Shown piece after piece: positions 1 through 11,089 of a stretch of 64,000 bases of DNA. The position numbers and the translations under genes are program-made. Every line of letters begins with the position of its first letter. Position 1 is the first letter of the stretch. The notes under the pieces are model-generated. The model saw nothing but the letters and a program-made list of their open reading frames with translations, was not told the DNA's origin and made no database searches. The stretch comes from Sorex araneus (lineage: Eukaryota; Chordata; Mammalia; Eulipotyphla; Soricidae): assembly GCF_027595985.1 (NCBI RefSeq), contig NC_073305.1, forward strand, positions 176,957,089 through 177,021,088. Direction: 5' to 3'.

Positions 1-715
1 GACTCTGAATTAGGTTTTCGGCCCTGGGCCACCCCAAGTGGGAAAAGGTGCCAATCCACCGCCTTTTCCCCCTGGCGGCTCAGGGGCCGCCATCTTCCAG
101 AGGCCAGTGGGCAGACAGGTTTGGACCCGCTGTGAGGAGGCACGTGGGGCCTCACAGGACTGGGGTGGGGCCGGCCCTTTCCGCCCCCGCCCAAACGAGA
201 CACTGAGTGTCTGCCCTCGAAGGGCCTCTCTGGCTCCTGATTGAGTTGCTGAACTGACATGATCCCAGAGACTAAGAAACAAATCTCAAAATCCAGTGGC
301 TTTTGGCAGAAATCCCTCAAGATTTAATTATTAAAATTCCAGAATGCCATCATATGCTTTTCATAATCAGCAATAGAAAACCAAGTGTCTAATGTTGCCT
401 TTTCCGCAGATCTAAGTTGGCAGATCTAAGTCAAATAACAATGGTGGGGCCGGTGTTGAAATATTGAAGTACTGAAATATCAAAGTAGAGAGTGAGTAAT
501 GTGGACATCATATGCCACACAGGTAGGGGGAAGGTGTGGGCTGGGGGGGGTATACTGGGGTTTTTGGTGGTGGGAAATGTGCACTGGTGAAGGGACGGGA
601 GTTTCATCATTGTATGACCGAGTCTTAAACCTGAAAGCTTTGTAACTGTTCTCACAGTGATTCAATAAATAAATTAAAAATACATAAATAGATGAAAAAT
701 AAAGAAAAAAAAAAC
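1..715 (+). mobile_element. Composite retroposon, GC-rich 5' part plus 3' unit
   Basis: The first 250 bases are GC-rich and CpG-bearing. They are followed by an AT-rich unit ending in the recurrent 3' motif (gtgcactggtgaagggacgg, then cctgaaagctttgtaact, then ttcaataaa) and an A-rich tail at about 664-714. The same 3' motif ends the complete element at 60195-61068. No long frame is present, so I call it a non-coding retroposon; the 5' end may lie outside the window. Confidence 0.6.
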
Positions 716-1149
716 TCTTGAAGAGATAAACTCTTCAAGCTGAGAACTCTGGAGTGTTCTAGAAGTGGAGGCGGGCAGTCTCTCCCAGCCCTCCATACTT
801 CAGGACCCCCAGTGGTTACACCCACATCCCACAACTGCTGGCATGTACACTCACTGCCCATGATTAAATATTCTGGAATTTCTGGAGCTCCAGACTCTAC
901 CGTACTGACACCCCAGCAGGGGCACACCAGATTAGAGGGGAAAGCAACACAGACGCCAACTAAGCTCTGTAAGCAAAGCACCAGCACAGAAGGCTCAGCC
1001 CGCAGCAGCAGCTTAGCAACCCCTCAGACAAGGACTGAGCATCCTCATCCATGGTGTGATAATACAATTTTTACAAATTTTTTTTACTTGAGTATTTTGA
1101 AAAAATAATTTCGTTAGCCACTCAGTGGTAATAAGCAATATTAAATAAA

Positions 1150-1460
1150 TTATATTTATTGAGAGGCAGGCTTGAGAGGCAGTTTGCGAAAATGGGGTGA
1201 GCAGTGGAGGAAATTCACCCTGATGGTGGTATTGGTGTGGAACACTGAATGCCTGTAACAAAGGCACCATGATCGACTTTGTAAACGGTGGTATTTAAAT
1301 AAAGGGGGAGTGGAACATGTGCACCAGTGAAGGGACGGGTGTTCAAGCATTGTATAACTGAGACTTAAGCCTGAAAGCTTTGCAACTTTCTACATGGTGA
1401 TTCAATAAAAGAATAAATTAACAAAAAAAACAAAAATAAATGAATAAATAAATAAAGGGG
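1150..1460 (+). mobile_element. Two joined retroposon 3' ends
   Basis: Bases 1150-1285 match the 3'-end type 'ggtattggtgtggaacactg ... acaaaggcaccatgatc' also seen at 2030-2250 and 62400-62510. Bases 1286-1460 match the 'caccagtgaagggacgggtg ... ttcaataaaa' type, with an A-rich tail. Both are 5'-truncated and non-coding. Confidence 0.5.
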
Positions 1461-1816
1461 GAAAAAAGAGACGGCGTCAGGGACAGACAACAGTACTCAC
1501 CCGCTGCCCCATCTCCTAACTCCTGCCAGCCTCTCTCATGTGCCCCATCTCCTAACTCCTGCCAGCCTCTCACATGTAGCAAAGCACTCCTGCACTAATC
1601 TTGAAGCTACTGAGTCTGTCTCGGGTCCTAGCTCCTGGAGCACATGACACCTCCAAATTTCACAGTATTAACATCCCAGGAGGCGCACAGGAAAATTAGC
1701 TGGGGAAGTTGCATAGAAGCCCGGTGAGCCAAAGGAGCGAAAACAATTACACGGAAGCTTCAACTAGCACCAAGCAGCTCAGTAAGCCTCAAGATGACAA
1801 TATTTATTGAGATCAG

Positions 1817-1978
1817 GGGCTGGGGCTATAGTACAGTGGGTAGGGCCTTTGCCTTGCACGCGGGTGACAGGGGTTAGATCCCCAGCATCTCATATGGTCC
1901 CCGAGCACCATCAGGAGTGATTCCTGAGTGCAGAGCCAGGAGGAACCCCTGTGCATCGCTAGGTGTGACACCCCCATC
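1817..1978 (+). mobile_element. SOR-type SINE
   Basis: tRNA-like head (gggctggggctatagtacag), B-box-like ggggttagatcc, then the family body ending cgctaggtgtgac. Diverged copy, sense on +. Confidence 0.85.
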
Positions 1979-2029
1979 ATTGTACCTCTACTTTGTAATA
2001 AGCAATACAAAGTAAATTATACTGTATAT

Positions 2030-2250
2030 TTTGCAGCAAGTGATACAAAGTAAATTATTGTGCGCTTGCTAACTGGGAAGTCTTGGGGATGGGTGTGAAA
2101 TGGGGGGGGCATTGGAGGAGGGACGGTCACACTGATAGTGGGATTGGTGTAGGAACATTGAATGCCTGAGACAATGGTATTATGAACAACATTGTAAATC
2201 ACAATGTTTAAACAAAGTTTTAGATATAAAAAGTAAAAATAAATAAATAC
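2030..2250 (+). mobile_element. Retroposon 3' end (ggattggtgtaggaacattg type)
   Basis: Shares the run gggattggtgtaggaacatt, 'gaatgcctgagacaatggta' and an A-rich end with copies at 1150, 29690 and 62300. Only the 3' part remains. Confidence 0.5.
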
Positions 2251-2265
2251 TCCTTAGGGAATAAT

Positions 2266-2418
2266 AAGATAGTACAGAAAATAAGCACTTTCCTTCACAC
2301 AAAGAATCCAGGTTTAATTCCCAGCACCAAAGCACTGTCCCTGAGCACCAGTGAGTAATCCCTGAGCGCAGAACCAGGATTCCAGAGGTGCTGGGTGTGG
2401 CTCACCACCATCTCCACA
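2266..2418 (+). mobile_element. Old diverged SOR-type SINE
   Basis: Recognisable only by 'tttaattcccagcac', 'cctgagcaccagtgagtaatccctgagcg' style spacing and 'gctgggtgtggctc'. Head poorly preserved. Confidence 0.5.
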
Positions 2419-2419
2419 A

Positions 2420-3660
2420 AACAAAACAAAACACCACCATAATAACTCAACCCAAAGGAAGAGAGAAACACAGAAAGGAACAAATTCCCTGGGCAAGATA
2501 CCTGAATTAACAACCTAAAATTCCACCTGAATCCAGTGACAAAATATTCAGGGTGGCCTAGTTCTTTTGGAAAAATAACGAACACCAGTGATAAAAACCA
2601 AGGGCATTGCGCAAGGATGTGAATAAACAAGTTATGCTCAGCACAACCAGGAAGGAAAGGATTGCCGTTGTTTCTTGAGAGAGAAGAGTGATCTGGGGCT
2701 TACGTGAGTGGCCAACGTGCCCTAAGGTCACAGAACTCACTGGGCTGGGCTCCGATGCTGCTGGCATCTCTTAACACCAGCAGTGCTGTGTTCGGATATA
2801 GTTTTGGGAAAGAGGAGACAGTCCGTTGGTTCAGGGCAACAAACGCTCAAAGACTTGTGCACCTGTGCACGTGCACGCATGCGTGCGGTGCGACCAAGAC
2901 CAAGTCCCCACATGGGCCTTGGACTCAGTCATCTGATAAAGTTTATTGTGTTAGGACAGTGCTTATATGTGAGCAGAAAGAGGTGCATTATGTGTGGATC
3001 ATGAGGTGGGAAGAGGAAGGTAAAATCTGTGCTTTACATGGACTAGACAGGACGGAGTGTTATGCGGTGTCACGGGTTTTCTTGAGCTAACTGCAGAGGT
3101 GCAGCAATAAGCTTCACACACACTACAGGGGTCACCCTCCCTCATCTCAAACCACAACCACAGGCAGTGGCAAGGCCATTGAGCCATGCTAATCGCTGGG
3201 GAATGCCAGCTGCCCTGACAATAGTGTACCCTCCTCCAGGCAGAGACTGGGCTTCCCCCAGCAAGAGCTCAGCTTCAAAGATGGCCAGGGAGCTCTGACA
3301 GGAAAACCCCAACACTGGGATGCAGGGGAACATCTCACGGCGCCTCTACAGCGTTCTGAAGATGGACACACGCACATATTAATTGCTGACCATCAGGGCC
3401 TGGGAGAGAGCACAGGGGAAGGGCTCCATCCACAGCGCTGCAGGCCTCCTGAGCATCGACACGTGTGGGCCCCGAGCCCAAGAGTGCGCGGGTCCCAAGC
3501 AGGACTAGTATTGAACAGTGCGGGGAGTGGACAACCGTCCACCCAGGAATGGCCCGGGCCTCCTGAGCACCACCTGAGACGCTCAAAAGAAATGAAAAAA
3601 AGACAATTGGTAGGAGGAAGGGAAAAAAAAAGACTAACATTAAAATGGAGAAGTTTTTTG
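2420..3660. other. Mixed non-coding DNA, no gene recognised
   Basis: Mostly single-copy-looking sequence. A very decayed SINE-like piece lies around 3390-3500 (gggcctgggagagagcacag, gccccgagccc). Open frames here have no recognisable domain and overlap on both strands. Confidence 0.4.
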
Positions 3661-3800
3661 GAGCAGTTTTCGTGGTTGATTCATAACAACCAATACAAAA
3701 TAAATATTTTTGGTTCTGCTTTGGGGCAGGGATTGGGGTTTGGGATGAAAACATGCAAAATATAGTGGTGGGAAGGTGTCATGGTGGTGACATGAAGGTG
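3660..3800 (+). mobile_element. Retroposon 3' fragment (third 3'-end type)
   Basis: Matches the 17600-17760 copy: 'tggttctgctttggggcag', 'gattggggtttgggatg' and 'gtggtgggaaggtgtcatgg'. Truncated at both ends. Confidence 0.5.
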
Positions 3801-3830
3801 TCATGGTAGTTTGTGCCAGTGTGTGATTTT

Positions 3831-4006
3831 TTTTTTTTTGCTTTTTTTTTGGGTCACACCCAGCGATGCTCAGGGGTCACTCCTGGCTTTGCACTCAGGA
3901 ATTACTCCTGGCGGTGCTCGGGGGACCATATGGGATGCCGGGGATTGAACCTGGGTCGGCTGAGTGCAAGGCAAACGCCCTACCCGCTGTGCTATCGCTC
4001 CGGCCT
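3831..4006 (-). mobile_element. SOR-type SINE with target-site duplication
   Basis: Reads on - from head ggccggagcgatagcacagc to gggtgtgaccc and an A-rich tail (T-run at 3825-3850 on +). It is flanked by the direct repeat CAGTGTGTGATTTT at 3817-3830 and 4007-4020, so it is a clean retroposition event. Confidence 0.93.
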
Positions 4007-4020
4007 CAGTGTGTGATTTT

Positions 4021-5006
4021 TTTTAAAGTTTTTATTTTATTAAATCACCATGAAGGGGCTGGAGCAATAGCACAGCGGGTAGGGCATTTGCCTTGCATGC
4101 GGCTGACCCGGGTTCGATTCCCAGCATCCCATATGGTCCCCTGAACACCGCCAGGGGTAATTCCTGAGTGCAGAGCCAGGAGTGATCCCTGTGCATAGCC
4201 AAGTGTGACCAAAAAAATTAAAATAAAAAAAATTACTGTAAAAAAAATACAAAGCTTTCAAGTTTAAGTCTCAGTCATATAATGATTGAACCCCCATCCC
4301 TTCACCAGTGCACATGTCCCACCACCAGACACCCCAAAATATCACCCTCCCACCCAGCCCCCACCTAAGTGGCTGATTATCTTCACTTCATTCTCTCTAT
4401 ACTTTGAATACATTCAATATTTTAATAGAGAACTCACTATTATTGTTTGGAATTTCCCCTAACAATCAGGCCTGCTGAAAAGGCATCATTTAATAATTTC
4501 TTTTCATTGCAGAGAATGAAGACACCATAAACTCACACGGCCACGACAGCGGCCTTGCAGTTTTGGATTTCTGATAGTTTAGCTCAATTCACAGTCCCAA
4601 TGCATTTCTGTAAGAAGCCGCTCTGGGTGCCAAAATGGGTTAGAAGACCTCTGGAATCAAAGTCTTTGAAGCATAGGGTCCGTTTCGCGCTCAGCAGCTC
4701 CGGATCTTATCTGGGCCGAGGGCGTGCTGGTAATGCCCGCTTCCCATGATTGCCTATGAGCCACAAAACTGCAAAAACCGTACCTCTGGGTTAGGAGTCT
4801 TAGAAGGTGGCTCTCGCCATGTGGATATTGCTGCCGCCGCCATTTTCCATGCAGAAAAACAGGATGGAGAGGAAAAACCCATCCCCAGGCAGCGCGGAGT
4901 TGCAGCCCAGCTCACGGTCCCAATGCATTGCTGTAAGAAGCCGCTCTGGGTGCCAAAATGATTAGAAGACCTCTGGAATCAAAGTCTTTAGGAGCAGAGG
5001 GTCCCC
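4021..5006 (-). mobile_element. Composite retroposon with two ~323-bp monomer starts
   Basis: The 3' unit lies at 4021-4550, interrupted by a SINE. At the 5' end the motif taagaagccgctctgggtgc occurs at 4611 and 4934, 323 bases apart, so two monomer copies are present. The element is bounded on the right by a third copy of CAGTGTGTGATTTT (5007-5020). The sequence is GC-rich in the monomers and has no coding frame of note. Confidence 0.65.
4054..4218 (+). mobile_element. SOR-type SINE nested in the composite element
   Basis: Sense copy from ggggctggagcaatagcaca to caagtgtgacc and an A-rich tail. It splits the 3' unit of the surrounding minus-strand element. Confidence 0.92.
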
Positions 5007-5020
5007 CAGTGTGTGATTTT

Positions 5021-5570
5021 TGAGGAAGGAAACATGCTTATTTCTCTTGATAGTGCTTGTTAGTTCAGGCTAGATTCATGTCATGTCATGTCATGTTAGT
5101 CTAGTCAGACCAAATATACATCTTCTTAAAGCAGGGAGAGAAGTTCAAGGGAATGTTTAAATAATAAGCCATTCCATGCTGAAAACTTCAATCAGCTGTT
5201 CATATTGCATTTGTCTCAGGGCAGTTTACATGACCCTGTTTTTGTCCCTTCCTCTGTTCCAGTCACTTTTTCTCAGTCTCTCATTTCAATTATATGTGCT
5301 CTTTCTTTCTTCACAAAATTCTGGTGCTTTCTAGTTTTGCTATTCTTTTGCATCTATCCTCAAGATTCAGGTTTTCCCTAATTAGTTCTAATTCTGTGAG
5401 TATAATTCACTGTTTACAGCTTGTATAGATAAAGGTCTTTGTCAATATAAAGTGGAAGCCATTAAGGTGAAAAAGACCATGGCATTAAATACACAGAATG
5501 AAAGGAAATGTGGAAATAAGATTCTGAGATTGGACAACGGTGGTACACAAAGTAGAAATGACGTTTTACA
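5021..5570. other. AT-rich DNA without recognised gene
   Basis: No splice-framed exon or known repeat was recognised. It contains a short ATGTC tandem (tcatgtcatgtcatgtcatg near 5078). Confidence 0.4.
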
Positions 5571-5741
5571 GGTCCAGAGAGATAGTCATAGAGGTTCGGG
5601 TGCTTTTCTTGCAAATGGCCAGCCCAGGTTCAGTCCTCGGCACCCCGTATGGGTCCCTGAACCCTGTCAGGAGTGATCCCTGGGCCTTGGTATCAGTCAG
5701 CCTTGAGTATAGCCAGGTATGGTCAAAAACAAACAAAAAAC
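5571..5741 (+). mobile_element. Older SOR-type SINE
   Basis: Head 'ggtccagagagatagtcata', middle 'cccaggttcagtcctcggca' and 'cccgtatgggtccctga', ending in an A/C-rich tail. More diverged than the young copies. Confidence 0.7.
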
Positions 5742-6002
5742 CCTTTTCTCATTCGTTTTTAATATTTACATTTTATAATTTAATGCATCTTATAGTTGGC
5801 AACATGCCAATTTAATTGAGAATGTTTTTATTCTGTATAATGCATACTGATGTGATTTTGAGAGTGTATTTTGAGATAGTATTTGAGATAGGATGAATTA
5901 TAATGATTAAGAAGCTTGTGATATTTAGGAGTCAATCATGTTATAAAAATAAATAGAGGAAAAGTTAAAAAGTTTAGTTTAGACTTAGGAGAACGCTTGT
6001 GG

Positions 6003-6150
6003 GGTGCTAGAGAGAGTGTCCAAAAGTTAAGGCTCTTTCCTTGTATGTGAATAACCCCAGTTTGATCCCTTGCATTGCATATGCAGGTCCCTGAGCCAAG
6101 AATAGACCCTGAGTACCGCTGTGTCCCCCAAACAAAAAACCAAACACACC
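6003..6150 (+). mobile_element. Decayed SINE
   Basis: 'gctagagagagtgtccaaaa', 'ttccttgtatgtgaataacc' and 'ggtccctgagccaagaatag' follow the SINE order with many changes. Confidence 0.5.
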
Positions 6151-6650
6151 AAGACGCGCTCTGTGCTGAGGGATCATTCTTGGCAGTGCTTGGTGGACCG
6201 GGTGCAGGGCTGGGGACCAAGCTGGGGAATAAAACTGGGGTGAGCTGTGTGTGCACGGCACGTGCCTTATGCCTTGTACCTTGCTTTGTTCAAGGTGGCT
6301 TTTATAGGGTTTCTCTAACCTGCCCCCAAAGTTCCTTGCTAAGGAGGTTACCAGGGAGGTTGGAAGTGGTGATGGGCTTCTTTGGGCTGAATCACTAAAG
6401 TTAATCAGATTAAGGGAGAAGTCTGAGGGAATTTGAGGAATTTTCTTCATGGGGAGGGGTCCAATCTCCTCAGGTCCACTGTTCAAGGTCTCATCCAGTC
6501 TTGTCTCCTTCTCAGAGACTTCGCTAATCTAAGTTTCATCACCAAGGGCCTTTCCCTATCTACCTGCCTACATCACTATAACGGTACTGAATTTTTACTT
6601 AGATTTTTGCATCCTTTATATAAACTGCACAGAACTAGTAAATGGATCAA
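6150..6650. mobile_element. LTR-like dispersed repeat
   Basis: The stretch 'tttgttcaaggtggctttta ... aacctgcccccaaag ... gttaccagggaggttgg' also occurs at 13750-13860, and 'ggcctttccctatctacctg' occurs again near 18340. Three dispersed copies without a poly(A) tail or coding frame suggest an old LTR, but no complete ends are visible. Confidence 0.4.
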
Positions 6651-6841
6651 ACAATTAAGGGATTGTCCAATTTAAGACAGCATCTTCAGAAATCTTTTTT
6701 AAAAATAACACATCTATTCCTTTAACTGTGTCAATATTCTTATTAAATTCTGACAATCTGTCAAATTCACAAACAATAAATTTCAGTTTTAAAGCTGAAA
6801 TTTATTTTAAATACTTTTTACTAGTGCAGTGAGAGTGTTCA

Positions 6842-7020
6842 ACGGGCTGGAGTACTCGTTGCAAGCAGGAGGCCAGGCTAGATCTACCCCAGGACTGCAT
6901 AGGAGCATCCCTGAGAACCACCAGGAGTGACCCCTGAGCATAACCTACAAGAGTAGTCCCTGGACAATACCATCTATGGCCCCCAAATCAAACCAAAGCA
7001 AACATTTCAAACAGTGTTTG
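6842..7020 (+). mobile_element. Decayed SOR-type SINE
   Basis: 'gggctggagtactcg', 'aaccaccaggagtgacccct' and 'gagcataacct' keep the family order. The B-box region is degraded. Confidence 0.55.
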
Positions 7021-7224
7021 GAAAAACCAAACCAAAACAAAAATACAGCCCCCAAATAGAAGGCTAATCTGGCTAATCCCCATTCTCTTCTGGTATTCCA
7101 TTTTAATCTTCTCTCCCCCCCAAGTAAAAACAGTGTATTTCAGTTTCTTATCTGCTTTTTCTCATTGTTCAGATGGGCATCTTAATTTTCTTTTAATATA
7201 AAATATATCTTTTAATAATATATA

Positions 7225-7376
7225 TATATATTTTTTTTCTTTTTGGGTCACTCCCAGCGATGCACAGGAATTACTCCTGGCGGTGCTCAGGGGACCATAT
7301 GGGATGCTGGGAACTGAACCCGGATTGGCCGCGCATAAGGCAAACACCCTACCCGCTGTGCTATTGCTCCAGCCCC
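7225..7376 (-). mobile_element. SOR-type SINE
   Basis: On + it reads T-run, tttttgggtcactcccagcg, tattgctccagcccc. It lies beside an (AT)n stretch at 7215-7230. Confidence 0.9.
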
Positions 7377-7489
7377 TTAATTTTTAATATTTTTAAATGA
7401 TCTTTTTAGCGATAGTTAAGACAGCTTATACGAAGATAAAGCAAATGCCCTGCGTACGCTGTTTTTCGAAGTGAGATCATTTTTCTAGC

Positions 7490-8062
7490 CCTATTTTTAG
7501 CAGTCCATGCAAAGCAAACACCACAACTGTAAAACAGCTCCAGAAAACCGGGAGCTTAAATTTAAAGTAGTTCAAGAAAAGACGTCATTACACACCGTCT
7601 CTGCGAAGCCCCTTGTTCCCATTGAAAACCATGCTGCAGTCCGGGGAAGCGAGGGGCGTCCTGGCTGTCAGTGCTGGCGTGGGACCAAGGGACCCAGCTG
7701 TCTGCAGCGCAGTGGGTGCTGCTCCGGTGGCCGCGGCGGGGCTCCCAAGAAGGCAGCAGACCCGAAGCACACAGCAAGGGCGCTGGCCGCTGATTGCTCG
7801 CCCCCTCGCTCCTGGCCACCCCGCCACCACTGCTCCCTGCTTACTTGGCAGCCCAGCGTGTTGTCCTTGCGCCTCAGCTCAGCTCTGTTTTGGCGACTTG
7901 AAAGGAAATCAAGGCAGAACGATAATGACAAAGTCCCCGCGCAAGGGCCAGCAACACATGTGTCTCCTGATGCCTCTGCAGGACGAGGAAAGTTCCTCCG
8001 GTAAACATGTATTTCAGTCGTTTTCATCTGAGACAGAGGAGAAAGACAGGGGGAGAGCTTGA
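7490..8062. other. GC-rich unassigned stretch with open frames
   Basis: CpG-rich DNA from about 7600 to 7860 contains open frames on both strands: + frames at 7507-8004 and 7613-8062, and a - frame at 7668-8027. I recognise no domain. The overlap of long frames on both strands is what GC-rich DNA gives by chance, but an exon or promoter of an unknown transcript is possible. Confidence 0.3.
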
Positions 8063-8283
8063 AGAATTCAATTTATTACTTTGCATTTCAAATAGATCAT
8101 GTTTGACGACCTTCTGAAGCACAACAATCTACGACTCTTAGAGCATCAGCTTCCATCTGCCTAGATTAGTTTTTGACAAATTAGCTGACAACAAACCTTA
8201 AATTCCTAGAAAACCATGATCACTTAAAATAGGACAGGAATGAAAGTAGCACACCCCTGTCTAATTTAATGTAGTACTTTGGA
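8062..8283. other. Short AT-rich spacer
   Basis: No gene or repeat recognised between the GC-rich stretch and the next SINE. Confidence 0.4.
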
Positions 8284-8584
8284 AGGGACTGGAGCGGTAG
8301 CACAGCGGGTAGGGCATTTGCCTTGCATGGGCCGACCTGAGTTAGATTGCTCCGTCCCTCTTGGAGATCCCAGCAAGCTAACTCGGGTTAGATTCCTCTG
8401 TCCCTCTTGGAGATCCTGGCAAGCTATGGAGAGTATCCCTGCCGCAGGGCAGAACCTGGCAAGCTACCCGTGGTGTATTCCATATGCCAAAAGCAGTAAC
8501 AACAAATCTCACAATGGAGCCATTACTGATACCTGCTTGAGCAAATTGATGAACAACAGGACGACAGTGCTACAGTGCTACCTT
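8284..8584 (+). mobile_element. Second-type SINE (CAGTG-tail) with internal duplication
   Basis: tRNA-like head gggactggagcggtagcaca. The piece 'gttagattgctccgtccctc ttggagatc' is repeated about 60 bases later with small changes. The end reads gacgacagtgctacagtgct, with no poly(A). Family members at 39076 and 33645 have the single-copy form. Confidence 0.85.
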
Positions 8585-9109
8585 GAAAGGGCAAGGAAAA
8601 CTCAAGTTACAGATTGATTAGAAAAAGATTCAAAAAAGAAAGATGACCAACTAATTAGCTCTGCCCAAAATGAAAGATTTAATTAGGTACTGGCTTTAAA
8701 ACCTTTCTTATTATATTACATAATGACAACTTCATTTATTTCCTTTTTCATAAAATTATTTGAAGCTACAAAGACATTTGCGATTTTGTTTTTAGGTATT
8801 AAGGGCTGGATTTAACATCTCACTCTACACTCTCCTATAAGTCTGAAGAAGAAAAGCCCCTTCCCAATTTAAGAGAGTTGATTTGGGGGCGTCAACTAAA
8901 ATAGAAACTGATATACAACGAGTCAGAAAATGTCCTCATGTAAGAAAGGATGAATACCACACTATTAGGTTAGTATTTTTTCAAGCTTTTAAAAGCAATG
9001 GGACACTTTTTGCATGCTTCCGCTGAAACATGTAAATCGTTTCGCTTAATACAGCTATTTTTTTTTAATACAGATATTTTAAAAAGCAGCTTGTAGGAAG
9101 AGGCTGAGG
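8585..9109. other. AT-rich DNA, nothing recognised
   Basis: No coding exon, RNA gene or clear repeat seen. Confidence 0.4.
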
Positions 9110-9740
9110 CTAGGGTCTAAGCAATGGAACAGGGTTGAATATCCTTACACTGTCACTGTCACTGTATCACTGTCATCCCGTGGCTCATCGATATGCTCGA
9201 GCGGGCACAAATAACGTCTCCATTGTGAGACTTGTTACTGTTTTTGGCATATGGAATACACCACGGGTAGCTTGCCAGGCTCTGCCATGCGGGAGCAATA
9301 CTCTTCGCAGCTTGGTAGCTTGCGGGACTCTCAGAGAGGGACGGAGGAATGGAACACTGGTGGGCTTCCTGCAAGGCAAATGCCTACCTGCTGTGCTATT
9401 GCTCCAGCCCATTCTTATACACACCCTCAAATATATGATCATCTAACCTTTGATAGGGGAGCAAGAACTGTTAAGTGGAGCATGGAAAGCCCCTTTAACA
9501 AATGGTGCTGGCAAAACTGGAAAAAACAGATACAGGGGAAAAAAAGAGGGGGGGGCTCAGATCTCTACCTAACACCATGCCCAAAAGTCAGATCAAAATG
9601 GACTTCAACATCAGACCAGACTCCATAAGGTACATTGAAGAAAAGGTCGGCAAAACCCTCCACAATATGAAAGCTCAAGGCATCCTTAAAGATAAAACGC
9701 CACTGACCAATCAAGTGCAACAGATACAAACGGGACTCTC
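9110..9740 (+). mobile_element. L1 ORF2 fragment split by a SINE
   Basis: 'aatggaacagggttgaatat' before the SINE and 'acaccctcaaatatatgatc' after it match the L1 copy at 15270-15320. It continues with L1 ORF2-type sequence (SINE inside at 9150-9411). It is a 5'-truncated fragment with frame breaks. Confidence 0.75.
9150..9411 (-). mobile_element. Second-type SINE inside L1
   Basis: On + it starts with CACTGTCACTGTATCACTG and ends tattgctccagccca. There is no poly(A) on its 3' side. Near-matching flanks 'atatccttacac' and 'attcttatacac' suggest target duplication. Confidence 0.85.
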
Positions 9741-10029
9741 GCCTTGAGCAGGGTGCTGCTCTGCCAGGCAGGTCGCTCTCGGCTCTGCGGGGAGGCGGGT
9801 TCCCCAAACACTCTCCGGCGCCTAGGCCGGCTTCACTGCAGCCTGCAGGCTCCCACCGCCCTAGGCAGGGCGCCACCGCAATGACCCGCCAGGATTTCAA
9901 GCGCCCGGTGGGGGTGTGGGCTGGTTCGGGCATTCCCCAGGAATGTGCAAAAATTCTTGGTGCGCTCAAACATTGTGTGACTGAAACGCCAGCATGGACT
10001 TGTAAGTCTGTAACTCTGGGTGATTCACT
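9741..10029 (+). mobile_element. GC-rich retroposon 5' part joined to L1-type 3' end
   Basis: A GC-rich start (9741-9930) is followed by 'cttgtaagtctgtaactctgg gtgattcactaat', the L1-like 3' terminus also seen at 11030-11075. The tail is not A-rich but runs into (ATC)n. Confidence 0.45.

Positions 10030-10098
<69 letters not shown>
10030..10098 (+). repeat. (ATC)n microsatellite
   Basis: About 23 ATC units in a row, lying directly at the 3' end of a retroposon, so it probably grew from the element's tail. Confidence 0.97.
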
Positions 10099-10101
<3 letters not shown>

Positions 10102-10129
10102 TTGGCGGATTGTCTTTGCCTCCTCCTCC

Positions 10130-10920
10130 CCGAGGGCGGAGTCCAGGGCCGGTCTGCCCTCCTCCCTCGGCTGTTGTCTGGCTGACGCAAAGGCCGGGGC
10201 GGGGAGACGCTCACGGTGACAGGGTACCCAGCTCGGCCGCCTCCAGATTGCCGGCAGGGTCGCTTACGCGCGGGTAGCGCCGCCAACCCCGATGGCCAGG
10301 CTGGGTTCTGAGCTCCTGCTCTGGCTCCTGGTCCCGCTGCTCCTGCGGGCAGCGCCGGTCCCTGACGGTGAGTCGGGGCAGGAGCGGGGCTGCTGGACAC
10401 CTGGGAGGGGGCGCGGGTGTCGGGAATTCCGGCCCGGCGCCCGAGCCCCTGCTCCGTTCCCGACCGGCTGGGGTGGGGGGGAAATTGGGGGTGCGGAGGC
10501 TGGGTGTTGGGTGGGGGTTCTCTCCATGGGGGCTGCAAAGAAACTAGAGAAACACGTGGAGAAGGGACCGGGAAGGGGGAGGGGTAGGAGGGGCGCGCTG
10601 AGCGCCCCCAACCCCGTGGGTTCCGGGACCCGGAGCGCCTATCTCGGGGGAATGTGCCGGACGCGGTGTGGGATGCGGGTGGGGCCTCAGCGCGCACCTG
10701 CGGGTCCGCCTTCTGTTTGGCTCCCATCGCCCTGGCGAGTGGTGGTCGCGCCCCTGGTACAAAGGCCCTGGGGAGCCGAACTGAAGGCGGGGCGGCGGGA
10801 GGGAGCGCGGGAAGGACCTGGCAGAAGCTGTTCTCCCACGGGTGCGGGCAGAGGCCGCACCCCCATCCCCCACCCCCCAGCGCGTCATGCACTTCCCCCC
10901 TCCTCCTCCCGGGCTAGGCG
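10130..10920 (+). repeat. CpG-rich duplicated block A (promoter, first exon, intron start)
   Basis: This block is paralogous to 19240-19930: similar promoter-side text (gggcggagtc...ggtctgc), first exon, donor, and intron text such as gtgagtcggggcaggagcgg and 'gctagagaaacacgtggaga'-like sequence. GC boxes occur (gccggggcggggagac near 10193). Part of its intron (about 10745-10875) is inverted relative to block B. Confidence 0.75.
10292..10367 (+). CDS. Orphan first exon A: signal peptide of RAET1/ULBP-like gene
   Basis: ATG in a CpG-rich setting opens 25 codons with a leucine-rich hydrophobic core (LLLWLLVPLLL) and small residues before the end. It stops after the first base of a codon at G|GTGAGTCGG, a strong donor in phase 1. 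Phase, length and donor match the first exons at 19417 and 43982. I see no alpha-1 or alpha-2 exon before the next first exon 9 kb away; that stretch is filled with L1, SINE and LTR-like DNA. It is either a relic of a lost gene or an alternative first exon spliced to the body at 47047. A mere secretory exon of another gene is less likely given the shared intron sequence. Confidence 0.6.
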
Positions 10921-11007
10921 CTCCCCCCGACTGTAATAGGTACCATAGTCTTGGGAGGTGACAAGAGTCACTTTGTAACTTCAGTTGACTAAGTAAAAAA
11001 TAAATAA

Positions 11008-11083
11008 TGAGGGAAACATGAGCACGAAAATGTATAAATCTGTAACTGTACCCTCACGGTGACTCACTAATTAAAAAAATATT
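11008..11083 (+). mobile_element. L1 3'-end fragment
   Basis: 'aacatgagcacgaaaatg tataaatctgtaactgtacc' style terminus followed by 'ggtgactcactaatta', as in the L1 copy ending at 31065. Confidence 0.7.
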
Positions 11084-11089
11084 CTTTTC

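Noticed and set aside
10030..10098. Poly-Met / poly-Ile proteins
   Set aside because: They are translations of an (ATC)n microsatellite.
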